This document shows positions 44,617-53,401 of a DNA stretch of 64,000 bases, in pieces. The stretch comes from Mesorhizobium sp. DCY119 (lineage in GTDB: Bacteria > Pseudomonadota > Alphaproteobacteria > Rhizobiales > Rhizobiaceae), in contig NZ_CP031834.1 of assembly GCF_003590645.1 (NCBI RefSeq), positions 1,233,501-1,297,500 on the forward strand, given 5' to 3'. Every line of letters starts with the position of its first letter. The stretch's first letter is position 1. A program made the position numbers and the translations under genes. The notes under the pieces are model-generated. The model did not search any database and had not been told where the DNA came from. It saw nothing but the letters and a program-made list of their open reading frames with translations.

Positions 44617-45390
44617 ATGCCGCAATTCAAGACCCTTGCCCGCGCGGCGCTGGATTGGCCGGCCCGTGTGCTGTTTCCGCCGGTCTGCGCCGGCTGCCGC
44701 CGTCAGGTGTCGCAGCCGGGCTCGCTGTGCCCGCATTGCTGGCCGCAACTGCGCTTTCTCGAAAAGCCGTGGTGCCAGGTCATGGGCACGCCGTTTCTGC
44801 ACGACATGGGCGAGGGGTTTCTCTCCGCCGAAGCCATCGCCAACCCGCCGCCTTTCGAGCGTTCGCGCGCTGCCGTTTCCTATTCCGGTGTTGCCCGGCG
44901 CATGGTGCAGGGCCTGAAATATTCCGACAAGACCGACCTTGCGCCCTGGATGGCGCGCTGGATGCTGCGGGCAGGGGCCGAGCTCGTCACCGACGCCGAT
45001 GTCGTCGTGCCGGTGCCGCTGCATTGGCGGCGCTTCCTGCAACGCCGCTTCAACCAGTCGGCCGAGCTTGCCCGCGTCGTAGCCACGCTTTCCGGCCTGC
45101 CTTTCGCGCCGATGGCGGTGGTGCGCGTGAAGGTCACGCGCCAGCAGGTCGGGCTTCCCCGGGCCGAGCGCGAGGACAATGTGCGCGCAGCCTTCCGCGT
45201 GCCGCCGGAGCAGGACATCGAGGTTCGCGGCCGCCGCGTGCTGGTCGTGGACGACGTCTACACCACTGGCGCAACCGTTTTTGCGGTTGCCAAGGCGTTG
45301 AAAAAGAACGGTGCCAGCGCCGTCGACGTGCTGACCTTCGCCCGCGTGCTGCCGGGGGACTTCCGGCCCGACGAGGCAGCCACTATATAG
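44617..45390 (+). CDS. ComF-family phosphoribosyltransferase-like protein
   Basis: 257 aa from ATG 44617. ATG 44557, with an AGAGG ribosome binding site, would add 20 residues and overlap the divergent gene by 15 bp, so the start is uncertain. The N-terminal zinc-finger cysteines (CAGC and CPHC, about residues 19-40) precede a PRTase fold with RVLVVDDVYTTGATV. The family supports DNA uptake or metabolism in competent bacteria; its role here is unknown. It is 24 bp upstream of grxC. Confidence 0.9.
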   Translation: MPQFKTLARAALDWPARVLFPPVCAGCRRQVSQPGSLCPHCWPQLRFLEKPWCQVMGTPFLHDMGEGFLSAEAIANPPPFERSRAAVSYSGVARRMVQGLKYSDKTDLAPWMARWMLRAGAELVTDADVVVPVPLHWRRFLQRRFNQSAELARVVATLSGLPFAPMAVVRVKVTRQQVGLPRAEREDNVRAAFRVPPEQDIEVRGRRVLVVDDVYTTGATVFAVAKALKKNGASAVDVLTFARVLPGDFRPDEAATI

Positions 45391-45414
45391 GATTCACAAC
45401 GTCAGGATTACGAT

Positions 45415-45684
45415 ATGGTCGATGTGACGATCTATACCCGCGCCATGTGCGGTTTTTGCGTAGCTGCCAAGCGCCTGCTCGACAAGAAGGGCGTGGCCTA
45501 CAAGGAGCACGACGCCTCGTTTTCGCCGGAATTGCGGCAGGAGATGATCGCGCGCGCCAATGGCGGCTCGACCTTCCCGCAGATTTTCGTCGGCGACGTC
45601 CATGTCGGCGGTTGCGACGATCTTCATGAACTCGATGCGCGCGGCCAGCTCGACGGCCTGCTTGCTACCGGCCGTTTGGGCTGA
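45415..45684 (+). CDS. grxC: glutaredoxin 3
   Basis: 89 aa. MVDVTIYTRAMCGFCVAAK places the redox pair at C12/C15 (CGFC instead of the usual CPYC), and TFPQIFVGDVHVGGCDDL gives the cis-Pro and glutathione-binding GG. It reduces protein disulfides with glutathione. It is followed 10 bp later by the nitrilase-family gene, the usual alphaproteobacterial order. Confidence 0.95.
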   Translation: MVDVTIYTRAMCGFCVAAKRLLDKKGVAYKEHDASFSPELRQEMIARANGGSTFPQIFVGDVHVGGCDDLHELDARGQLDGLLATGRLG

Positions 45685-45694
45685 GGAGGAAACG

Positions 45695-46561
45695 ATGAGC
45701 AAATTCAAGGCCGCCGCCGTCCAGATGCGCTCCGGCATCGATCCGAAGCGCAATGTCGAAACTTTTGAAGCCTTGGTGCGCGAAGCGGCAGGGCAGGGCG
45801 CTACCTACATCCAGACGCCGGAAATGACCGGCGCCATCGTAAGCGACAGCCAGGCCCGGCAATCGGCCTTCACCACGCAGGATCGCGACATCATCGCGGC
45901 AGCGTCGGCAAGGCTTTCGCGCGAGCTCGGCGTCTTCCTGCATATCGGTTCGACGGCCATCGTGCGCGCCGACGGCAAGCTCGCCAACCGGGCGCTGCTT
46001 TATTCGCCGCAGGGCACGTCGATTGCGCTCTACGACAAGATCCACATGTTCGACGTCGATCTCGACAATGGCGAAAGCTGGCGCGAATCGAATGCCTATG
46101 AGGCCGGAACCGAGGCGGTTGTCGCCGAGCTTCCCTTTGCCAAGCTCGGCTTTGCCATCTGCTACGACGTGCGCTTTCCGCAGCTTTTCCGCGCCGAGGC
46201 GCTGGCCGGCGCCGACGTGCTGACCGCGCCTGCCGCCTTCACGCGCCAGACCGGCGAGGCGCATTGGCATATACTCCAGCGTGCCCGCGCCATCGAAAAC
46301 GGCGCCTTCATGATCTCGGCTGCACAAGGCGGCAAGCATGAGGACGGCCGCGAGACCTATGGCCATTCGCTGATCGTCGACCCATGGGGCAAGATCATCG
46401 CCGAGGCCGACCATGAAGAGCCCGGCGTCATCGTAGCCGAGATCGACACGGCGCTTTCGGCGGCTGCGCGCAAGAAAATCCCGAACCTCAAGAACGCGCG
46501 CGAATTTGCCGTGAACACCATCGCCGCGGAGGGCGTTTCGCTCCGGGGAGCGGCATCTTGA
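45695..46561 (+). CDS. carbon-nitrogen hydrolase (Nit1-like, deaminated glutathione amidase type)
   Basis: 288 aa from the ATG at 45695 (RBS GAGGAGG). The nitrilase triad is intact: E43 (QTPEMT), K115 (YDKIHMFDVDL) and C156 (AICYDVRFPQLF). The YDKIHMFD and YDVRFPQLFR motifs are those of the Nit1 branch, which hydrolyses deaminated glutathione, a good fit for the grxC neighbour. The stop overlaps the start of the DUF1178 gene. Confidence 0.92.
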   Translation: MSKFKAAAVQMRSGIDPKRNVETFEALVREAAGQGATYIQTPEMTGAIVSDSQARQSAFTTQDRDIIAAASARLSRELGVFLHIGSTAIVRADGKLANRALLYSPQGTSIALYDKIHMFDVDLDNGESWRESNAYEAGTEAVVAELPFAKLGFAICYDVRFPQLFRAEALAGADVLTAPAAFTRQTGEAHWHILQRARAIENGAFMISAAQGGKHEDGRETYGHSLIVDPWGKIIAEADHEEPGVIVAEIDTALSAAARKKIPNLKNAREFAVNTIAAEGVSLRGAAS

Positions 46562-46983
46562 TCAAGTTCTCGCTCACCTGCGAGCGTTCGCATGATTTCG
46601 AAGGCTGGTTCCGCAACAATGAGGACTTCGAGAAGCAGCAGAAGCGCGGCCTCGTCGATTGCCCGACCTGCGGCTCGCACAAGATCGAGAAGGCGCTGAT
46701 GGCGCCTGCCGTCTCAACCGGCCGCAAGAAGGAAAAGATCGCGCTCGCCATGAACGAGCAGCAGCGCGCCGCCATGGCGCAGCTGAAAGCGCTGTCGGAA
46801 AAGATCCGCGAGAATTCGGACTATGTCGGCGATAAATTCGCCGAGGAGGCCCGAAAAATCCACTTCGGCGAATCCGACGCGCGCGGCATCTACGGCGAAG
46901 CGACGCTCGACGAAGCCAAGAGCCTTGCCGAAGACGGCGTCGAATTCATGCCGATTCCGACATTCCCCGACGACCAGAACTAG
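46558..46983 (+). CDS. DUF1178 family protein
   Basis: 141 aa from TTG 46558 (RBS GGGGAG), overlapping the hydrolase stop by 4 nt. A putative zinc site is formed by CERSH (about 8-12) and CPTCGSHKIEK (about 36-46). A helical middle (MNEQQRAAMAQLKALSEKIREN) and the conserved SDARGIYGEATLDEA follow. The family is found almost only in proteobacteria next to grxC/nitrilase; its function is unknown. Confidence 0.92.
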   Translation: MIKFSLTCERSHDFEGWFRNNEDFEKQQKRGLVDCPTCGSHKIEKALMAPAVSTGRKKEKIALAMNEQQRAAMAQLKALSEKIRENSDYVGDKFAEEARKIHFGESDARGIYGEATLDEAKSLAEDGVEFMPIPTFPDDQN

Positions 46984-47019
46984 GGTGCATTGATATTCAC
47001 GCCATGGCGGCCTGCAAAC

Positions 47020-47090
47020 GGCGTCTCTCTGCGCTTCCGGTGCTCATGGACCTAATGTCCACTCCGCTCCGGTTCTCGAAAGTCACCGTT
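47020..47090. repeat. short Rhizobiales-type intergenic palindrome
   Basis: CTGCGCTTCCGGTG at 47029-47042, followed by a TGGAC-CTAAT-GTCCA hairpin (47047-47061) and CTCCGCTCCGGTTCTC. The same 14-nt word occurs at 18296-18309 after the HNH gene, so this looks like a dispersed intergenic repeat. The region 46984-47177 holds no other recognisable feature. Confidence 0.5.
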
Positions 47091-47177
47091 TTCGGCGCGC
47101 CCTGACCTGAATCTCAACGCACCCTGCCGATGCCCTCTTTCAAGTCCTGAAATTTGCAACCGCAGGCCGTTTACCCC

Positions 47178-48071
47178 ATGAAAAACCTATGGAACTCGGC
47201 CATCGGCCTGCTGCTGGTCAATGGTGCTCTGCTGGGGCTGACGCTGCCCTTTGGCAAGATGGCGGGGCAGGCAGGCGTTGCGCCGATGCTGTGGGCTTTC
47301 GTCATTTCGTTTGGCGCGGGCGGCGTTCTTCTCTGCGTGCTTCTGGCGCGGGGGCAGCGCATTGCGCTCAATGCCCACAAGCTGCGCTATTTCGTCATCA
47401 CGGCGACGATCTCCTACGCCATTCCCAACCTGCTGCTGCTTTCGGCCATCCCGCATCTCGGCGCGGGCTACACCGGCATCATGTTCACCCTGTCGCCTGT
47501 TATCACGCTGGTGCTTTCCATACTGCTCGGCGTGCGCCGCCCGAACGGGCTAGGCATTGCCGGCATAGCCGTCGGCTTCGTCGGGGCGGCAATGGTGGCG
47601 CTGACGCGCGGTGAGGCGGGCCAGCCGGCGGAATTGTTCTGGGTGATCATGGGGCTGCTGGTTCCCGTCAGTCTCGCCGCCGGCAACATTTACCGCAGCT
47701 ATGACTGGCCGGCCGATGCCGGCCCGATCGAGCTTGCCGCCGGCAGTCACCTCGCCTCGGCGGCGATGCTCCTGATTGCGATCGTGACGGTTGGTGGCGG
47801 CGTCGCGTCTTTCGACACTCTGGCCGGTGCGCCCGTTCTGGTGCTGGCGCAGGTGGCTGCCGCCTCGACGATGTTTGCGGTCTTCTTCCGGCTGCAGGCG
47901 GTCGGCGGGCCGGTCTATCTCAGCCAGATCGGCTATGTCGCCGCCGCCGTCGGCCTGATTTCAGGCACGTTCTTTCTCGGCGAGCGCTATCAGGCGCTGA
48001 CCTGGATCGGTGCTGCGATCGTCACCGTTGGCGTTTTCATGACGACGCGCGCGCAGAACGGAAAGGCTTGA
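47178..48071 (+). CDS. EamA/DMT-family transporter
   Basis: 297 aa from the ATG at 47178 (MKNLWNSAIGLLLVNGALLG); TTG 47154 is possible. Ten membrane segments in two EamA halves. It is probably a metabolite exporter of unknown substrate. It stands alone, convergent with ubiG; a 15-bp perfect inverted repeat separates the two stops. Confidence 0.88.
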   Translation: MKNLWNSAIGLLLVNGALLGLTLPFGKMAGQAGVAPMLWAFVISFGAGGVLLCVLLARGQRIALNAHKLRYFVITATISYAIPNLLLLSAIPHLGAGYTGIMFTLSPVITLVLSILLGVRRPNGLGIAGIAVGFVGAAMVALTRGEAGQPAELFWVIMGLLVPVSLAAGNIYRSYDWPADAGPIELAAGSHLASAAMLLIAIVTVGGGVASFDTLAGAPVLVLAQVAAASTMFAVFFRLQAVGGPVYLSQIGYVAAAVGLISGTFFLGERYQALTWIGAAIVTVGVFMTTRAQNGKA

Positions 48072-48085
48072 GCGGTTCCGCCTCC

Positions 48086-48126
48086 GCAATTCCAGGAAAA
48101 CCGCTACGCACTTTTCCTGGAATTGC
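48086..48126. terminator. bidirectional hairpin between the EamA gene and ubiG
   Basis: GCAATTCCAGGAAAA (48086-48100) and TTTTCCTGGAATTGC (48112-48126) are perfect complements around an 11-nt loop. The stem begins with A-tract/T-tract, so it can act as a terminator in both directions. The sequence is a known type of Rhizobiales intergenic repeat. Confidence 0.7.
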
Positions 48127-48127
48127 T

Positions 48128-48880
48128 CTAGTTCGTCGGCGCGTGTTCCGTCAGGACCATGTAGTTGACGTCCATGTCCTTGGATTTCTGCCAGCGATCG
48201 GCAAGCGGGCTGTAGACGACGCCGGTGCGGTCGATGATGCGCATGCCGGCCTTGCCGAGCGAGCCTTCCAGCTCTTCCGGCCGCACCAGCTTGCCATATT
48301 GGTGCGTGCCGCGCGGCAGCCAGCGCAGCAGATATTCCGCGCCAACGATCGCCAGTCCCAATGCCTTCAGCGTGCGGTTGATGGTGGCGACGAACATGAT
48401 GCCGTCCGGCTTCACCATCTCGGAGCATTTGGCGATGAACAGGTCGATGTCGGCGACATGCTCGACCACTTCCATGTTCAGCACGACGTCGAATTTCTCG
48501 CCGGCCTCGGCCAGTGCTTCGGCGGTCGTGGCGCGATAATCCACCGTCACGCCGGCTTCCGCTGCATGGAGCTTCGCCACCTCGATGTTGGTTTCCGAAG
48601 CATCCGCGCCCACCACTTCGGCGCCCAGCCGGGACATCGGCTCGCACAGAAGGCCGCCGCCGCAGCCGATATCGAGGATGCGCAGGCCCTCGAAGGGCTT
48701 TGCGGCATGCGAATCGCGGCCGAAGCGGGCCGCCACCTGGTCGCGGATATAGGCGAGACGCACGGGATTGAATTTGTGCAGCGGGCGGAACTTCCCGTTG
48801 GGGTTCCACCATTCGGCTGCAAGCGCGGAGAAGCGTTCCACTTCTCCGGCGTCGATCGTCGATCGTCGGGCCTCGGGCAT
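48128..48880 (-). CDS. ubiG: ubiquinone biosynthesis O-methyltransferase
   Basis: 250 aa. [30 protein letters not shown] is the UbiG opening, and [28 protein letters not shown] carries SAM motif I. The FVATINRT segment is also typical. It catalyses both O-methylations of the ubiquinone pathway. It is divergent from lysC, with about 860 bp between. Confidence 0.96.
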   Translation of the reverse strand: MPEARRSTIDAGEVERFSALAAEWWNPNGKFRPLHKFNPVRLAYIRDQVAARFGRDSHAAKPFEGLRILDIGCGGGLLCEPMSRLGAEVVGADASETNIEVAKLHAAEAGVTVDYRATTAEALAEAGEKFDVVLNMEVVEHVADIDLFIAKCSEMVKPDGIMFVATINRTLKALGLAIVGAEYLLRWLPRGTHQYGKLVRPEELEGSLGKAGMRIIDRTGVVYSPLADRWQKSKDMDVNYMVLTEHAPTN

Positions 48881-49743
48881 AGATTTGTCTCCTTCGACGC
48901 AAGGAAGTCGGGTTTGGGGCGAAAAATGTCAAGGCAACAATTTTTATCGACATTGGAGAAAGAGTGGATCGGCTGTGGAAAGATTTTTGGGTGTTTTCAA
49001 CCTAAGCGTTTGTTTTCGTTCAGGCCGAACATTTTTTTAGGCCTGATTTATCCCCACCCTATCGGCCTTCACCGATAATCCTCCCATCGCTCCTGCGGGA
49101 CCGGGTCTGGAACCGGGATCAAGGGGGAGTGGCGGTGACCTCCCGCCCTGGTGTGGTAGCCAGGGACCCGAGGGCCCGACACAGGCCGGCGTGGAACGAG
49201 CACGGCGCAAATGCCACTGCCCAAAACCATGCGGAGAACCCGCGGCGTCTTGTCCATGGAATGTACATGGAGCGGGCGTTGTGACCGGCCAACTTCGGGA
49301 CAGACACCGAGCGGGGCGCGGAAGCTGCGCCACGTACTAAACATTAGGAAGGCACGGCCAAGCGCCCCGCTTCCCGGCTCTTTGACAATGGCCAGACGGT
49401 GAAAACCGGGCGTGGCGATGATGAAGTGCGCCCTCTTGCCCTCTCCCCGTTTACGGGGAGAGGGAAGGCGGAGCCCGGTTTACCGGGCGGAGCAGGGTGA
49501 GGGGCAGCGCAGACGTTGCACAGCAATCACAAACGCTGGCGCCGCCCCTCATCCGGCCCTTCGGGCCACCTTCTCCCCGTGAACGGGGCGAAGGAAGAGT
49601 GAGAGGCCGCTCCCACCTTGCCTAACCCCATTGTTTTGGATAAGGAGGCCGCGACTTGGCAGATGCGGTTTCGCTCAGGCCTTCGTTTCGACTTTCCGGC
49701 GGCAGTGACAGGCCCTGGGCATAGCAAAGGGCATCCGGCTTCC
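48881..49743. other. long intergenic region between ubiG and lysC
   Basis: About 860 bp without a credible protein gene. 48881-49060 is A+T-rich and should hold the ubiG promoter; it includes CAGGCC...GGCCTG around a T7 run (49021-49045). 49080-49400 is G+C-rich with several hairpins, for example CCCTGG/CCAGGG at 49146-49165 and the 10-bp pair AGCGGGGCGC/GCGCCCCGCT at 49310-49371. 49439-49610 is a palindromic repeat. The short frames here (for example 49211-49402) have no family resemblance. Confidence 0.7.
49439..49610. repeat. palindromic intergenic repeat pair upstream of lysC
   Basis: CCCTCTCCCC-GTTTAC-type hairpin (49439-49464), a CCCGGTTTACCGGG hairpin, then TGAGGGGC near 49497 and, inverted, GCCCCTCATCCGG near 49544, followed by an imperfect CCTTCTCCCC...GGGGCGAAGG hairpin. 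It is the same family as the element after ugpC and looks like two facing copies. Confidence 0.75.
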
Positions 49744-50997
49744 ATGGCGCGCATCGTGATGAAATTCGGCGGAACTTCCGTCGCCGACATCAGCCGCATT
49801 CGCAATGTGGCACGCCATGTCAAACGCGAGGTCGATGCCGGCCACGACGTCGCGGTCGTCGTCTCCGCCATGTCCGGCAAGACCAACGAACTGGTTGCCT
49901 GGACCCGCGAAGCCTCGCCGATGCACGATGCCCGCGAATATGACGCCGTCGTCGCCTCCGGCGAACAGGTCACCGCCGGCCTCTTGGCCATCGCGCTGCA
50001 GAATATCGGCGTCCACGCCCGCTCGTGGCAGGGCTGGCAGATCCCGATCAAGACCGACAACGCCCATGGCGCGGCGCGCATCATGGACATCGACGGCTCG
50101 TTCCTGATCCAGCGCTTCGGCGAGGGCCAGGTTGCCGTCATCGCCGGTTTCCAGGGCATCGGCCCGGACAATCGCATCGCCACGCTCGGGCGCGGCGGCT
50201 CGGATACGAGTGCCGTCGCCATCGCCGCCGCCGTCAAGGCGGACCGCTGTGACATCTACACCGATGTCGACGGCGTTTACACAACCGACCCGCGCATCGA
50301 GCCGAAGGCGCGGCGGCTTTCCAAGATTTCCTTCGAGGAAATGCTTGAAATGGCGTCGCTCGGGGCCAAGGTCTTGCAGGTGCGTTCGGTCGAGCTCGCC
50401 ATGGTGCACCGGGTGCGCACCTTCGTCCGCTCGTCCTTCGACGATCCGGACGCGCCGGGAATGGGCGATCTTCTCAATCCGCCCGGAACGCTTATTTGCG
50501 ACGAGGAAGAAATCGTGGAACAGCAGGTCGTCACCGGAATTGCCTACGCCAAGGATGAGGCCCAGATATCGCTGCGCCGCGTCTCCGACCGGCCGGGCGT
50601 CGCCGCCGGCATCTTCGGCCCGCTGGCCGAGGCAAACATCAATGTCGACATGATCGTCCAGAACATCTCCGAGGACGGCAAATCGACCGACATGACCTTC
50701 ACCGTGCCGTCCGGCGATGTCGACAAGGCGCTGGCCGTGCTTGAAACGATTCGCCAGACGATCGGCTTCGACGCCGTCCAGCACGACGACGGCATGTCCA
50801 AGGTGTCGGTCATCGGCATCGGCATGCGCAGCCACGCCGGCGTCGCTGCGACCGCATTCAAGGCACTTGCCGAAAAAAGCATCAATATCCGTGCGATAAC
50901 CACCTCCGAGATCAAGATTTCGATCTTGATTGACGGTCCCTACACGGAACTTGCGGTTCGCACTTTGCATTCCGTCTACGGTCTGGATAAGCAGTAG
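49744..50997 (+). CDS. lysC: aspartate kinase
   Basis: 417 aa from the ATG at 49744 (MARIVMKFGGTSVADISRI); the frame upstream to 49618 runs through non-coding DNA. Kinase motifs KFGGTSV, LGRGGSDTSAVA and DVDGVYTTDPR are intact, and two ACT domains (about 265-415) bind lysine or threonine for feedback control. First step of the aspartate family pathway. It is followed by ptsP, as in other Rhizobiales. Confidence 0.97.
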   Translation: MARIVMKFGGTSVADISRIRNVARHVKREVDAGHDVAVVVSAMSGKTNELVAWTREASPMHDAREYDAVVASGEQVTAGLLAIALQNIGVHARSWQGWQIPIKTDNAHGAARIMDIDGSFLIQRFGEGQVAVIAGFQGIGPDNRIATLGRGGSDTSAVAIAAAVKADRCDIYTDVDGVYTTDPRIEPKARRLSKISFEEMLEMASLGAKVLQVRSVELAMVHRVRTFVRSSFDDPDAPGMGDLLNPPGTLICDEEEIVEQQVVTGIAYAKDEAQISLRRVSDRPGVAAGIFGPLAEANINVDMIVQNISEDGKSTDMTFTVPSGDVDKALAVLETIRQTIGFDAVQHDDGMSKVSVIGIGMRSHAGVAATAFKALAEKSINIRAITTSEIKISILIDGPYTELAVRTLHSVYGLDKQ

Positions 50998-51022
50998 ACA
51001 GATAGACTTTTTCGGTCCCCCA

Positions 51023-51056
51023 TTAGCCGGCGTGTGGCATGATGCACGCCGGCCAA
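51023..51056 (+). repeat. hairpin between lysC and ptsP
   Basis: GCCGGCGTG (51026-51034) pairs perfectly with CACGCCGGC (51045-51053) around a 10-nt loop, 22 bp before the ptsP ATG. No T-run; it may modulate readthrough or ptsP translation. Confidence 0.55.
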
Positions 51057-51078
51057 TGATAGTTGGAGACGGCACCTG

Positions 51079-53352
51079 ATGCGTGACACGGCCGGCGGTC
51101 CACGCGTTCTCTTGAAACGGCTTCGTGAGCTGATGGCGGAGCCGCTTGAAGCGCAGGAGCGGCTTGACCGGATCGTGCACGACATCGCCCAGAACATGGT
51201 GGCCGAGGTCTGCTCGCTCTATGTGCTGCGCGCAGACTCTGTTCTCGAACTCTACGCCACCGAAGGTCTGAACCCGGGCTCGGTCCACTTGGCCCAGTTG
51301 CGGCTCGGCCAGGGTCTGGTCGGCACCATCGCGGCCAGCGCGCGTGCGCTGAACCTGTCCAACGCGCAGGAGCATCCGGCCTTCGCCTATCTCCCGGAAA
51401 CGGGCGAAGAAATCTACAACTCCTTCCTCGGCGTGCCGGTACTGCGGGCAGGGCGCACGCTGGGCGTGCTGGTTGTCCAGAATCGCACCCAGCGGCACTA
51501 TCGCGAAGACGAGGTCGAGGCGCTGGAAACGACCGCCATGGTCATCGCCGAGATGATTGCCACCGGCGATCTTGCCCGGCTGACGCGCCATGACGGGCTG
51601 GAGCTCGATCTGCGCCGCCCGGCAAGCTTCAAGGGCCTGTCCTTCAACGAAGGCGTAGGGCTGGGGCATGTCGTGCTGCATGAGCCGCGCATCGTCGTCA
51701 CCAACCTGTTCAACGAGGACAGCGAGCAGGAAATGCGCCGGCTCGAATCGGCGCTCGGTTCGCTGCGGCTTTCCATCGACGACATGCTGTCGCGCCGCGA
51801 GGTCGCATTCGAAGGCGAGCATCGCGAGGTGCTGGAAGCCTACCGCATGTTCGCCAATGATCGCGGCTGGGTGCGCCGGCTGGAAGAGGCGGTCAGCAAC
51901 GGCCTGACTGCGGAAGCCGCCGTCGAAAAGGTGCAGAGCGACATGCGCGCGCGCATGCTGCACATGACCGACCCCTATCTACGCGAGCGGATGAGCGATT
52001 TCGACGATCTCGCCAACCGCCTGCTGCGCCAGTTGATGGGCCGTGCGCCGGAAGATGTTGCGGCTTCGCTGCCGAAGGATGCGATCGTCGTTGCCCGCTC
52101 CATGGGCGCTGCCGAACTGCTCGACTATCCGCGCGAGAAGCTGCGCGGTCTCGTGCTGGAAGATGGCGCCGCTACCAGCCACGTCGTCATCGTCGCACGC
52201 GCCATGGGCATTCCCGTCGCCGGCCAGATGAAGGGCGCCGTCTCGATGGCGGAAAACGGCGATGCGATCATCGTCGACGGCGAGGACGGCACCATTCACC
52301 TGCGGCCTCAGCCCGACCTCGAAGCGGCTTACGCCGAAAAAGTCCGGTTCCGGGCTCGCCGGCAGGAACTTTACCGCGAACTGCGCAGCAAGCCGTCTGT
52401 TTCCAGGGACGGCATTCATATCGATCTGCTGATGAATGCCGGGCTCGCCGTAGACCTGCCGCAACTGGCTGAGGCGGGTGCAAGCGGCATCGGCCTGTTC
52501 CGCACCGAGCTGCAGTTCATGGTTGCCTCGACATTCCCGCGCGCCGAAGCGCAGGAGCGGCTCTATCGCGATGTGCTCGACGCCGCGCAGGGCAAGCCCG
52601 TCACCTTCCGCACCATCGATATCGGTGGCGACAAGGTGCTGCCCTACTTCAAGGGTTCGGTGCATGAAGAAAACCCGGCCCTCGGCTGGCGCGCCATTCG
52701 CCTGACGCTCGATCGGCCCGGCCTCCTGCGCGCACAGGTCAGGGCGCTGCTCAAGGCTGCCGGCGGACGCGAACTGAAGTTGATGCTGCCGATGGTGACC
52801 GAGCTTGGCGAGATTGCACAGGCCCGTGAACTCATAGAGCGCGAGGTGCGGCATCTGTCGCGCTTTGCCCACCATCTGCCGACCAGCCTCAAGCTTGGCG
52901 CGATGCTCGAAGTGCCGTCGCTGCTGTGGCAGATCGACGAATTGATGCAGACGGTGGATTTCGTTTCCGTCGGCTCCAACGACCTGTTCCAGTTCGTCAT
53001 GGCGACCGATCGCGGCAACACGCAGCTTTCGGATCGCTTCGACGCCCTGTCCGTGCCGTTCCTGCGCGTGCTCAAGCACATTGCGGACGCCGGCCATCGC
53101 AATCACACGCCGGTGACGCTTTGCGGAGAGCTCGCCGGCAAGCCGATTTCGGCTATGGCGCTGGTCGGCCTCGGCTATCGCTCGATCTCGATGTCGCCCG
53201 CCTCGATCGGCCCGGTCAAGGCGATGCTCGCCGAATTGCCGGTTGCGGAGTTGACGTCGTTCCTGCACGACAATATGTCCGGTCCAACCGTCGGCCTGCC
53301 TATGCGCGCGCTGCTGCAGACCTTTGCCGACGACCGCTCCATTCCGCTTTGA
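51079..53352 (+). CDS. ptsP: phosphoenolpyruvate-protein phosphotransferase, nitrogen PTS enzyme I
   Basis: 757 aa. An N-terminal GAF domain (about 15-160) is followed by the enzyme I module with the phospho-histidine site DGAATSHVVIVARAMGIP and the PEP-binding barrel (GIGLFRTELQFM, TFRTIDIGGDKVLPYF, VGSNDLFQFVMATDRGN). The GAF domain makes it EI-Ntr, which senses glutamine/2-oxoglutarate in other alphaproteobacteria and phosphorylates NPr. The linkage to lysC and prfA is conserved in the order. Confidence 0.96.
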   Translation: MRDTAGGPRVLLKRLRELMAEPLEAQERLDRIVHDIAQNMVAEVCSLYVLRADSVLELYATEGLNPGSVHLAQLRLGQGLVGTIAASARALNLSNAQEHPAFAYLPETGEEIYNSFLGVPVLRAGRTLGVLVVQNRTQRHYREDEVEALETTAMVIAEMIATGDLARLTRHDGLELDLRRPASFKGLSFNEGVGLGHVVLHEPRIVVTNLFNEDSEQEMRRLESALGSLRLSIDDMLSRREVAFEGEHREVLEAYRMFANDRGWVRRLEEAVSNGLTAEAAVEKVQSDMRARMLHMTDPYLRERMSDFDDLANRLLRQLMGRAPEDVAASLPKDAIVVARSMGAAELLDYPREKLRGLVLEDGAATSHVVIVARAMGIPVAGQMKGAVSMAENGDAIIVDGEDGTIHLRPQPDLEAAYAEKVRFRARRQELYRELRSKPSVSRDGIHIDLLMNAGLAVDLPQLAEAGASGIGLFRTELQFMVASTFPRAEAQERLYRDVLDAAQGKPVTFRTIDIGGDKVLPYFKGSVHEENPALGWRAIRLTLDRPGLLRAQVRALLKAAGGRELKLMLPMVTELGEIAQARELIEREVRHLSRFAHHLPTSLKLGAMLEVPSLLWQIDELMQTVDFVSVGSNDLFQFVMATDRGNTQLSDRFDALSVPFLRVLKHIADAGHRNHTPVTLCGELAGKPISAMALVGLGYRSISMSPASIGPVKAMLAELPVAELTSFLHDNMSGPTVGLPMRALLQTFADDRSIPL

Positions 53353-53401
53353 AATTCAGGTGAGGGCGGCCTGACGTGTATCTCGTCGAGTACAAATAAC
53401 G

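Noticed and set aside
49211..49402. 63-codon frame between ubiG and lysC
   Set aside because: Weak ribosome binding site and no recognisable family; the region looks structured rather than coding.
49675..51963. 762-codon minus-strand frame across lysC and ptsP
   Set aside because: Antisense to two conserved genes.
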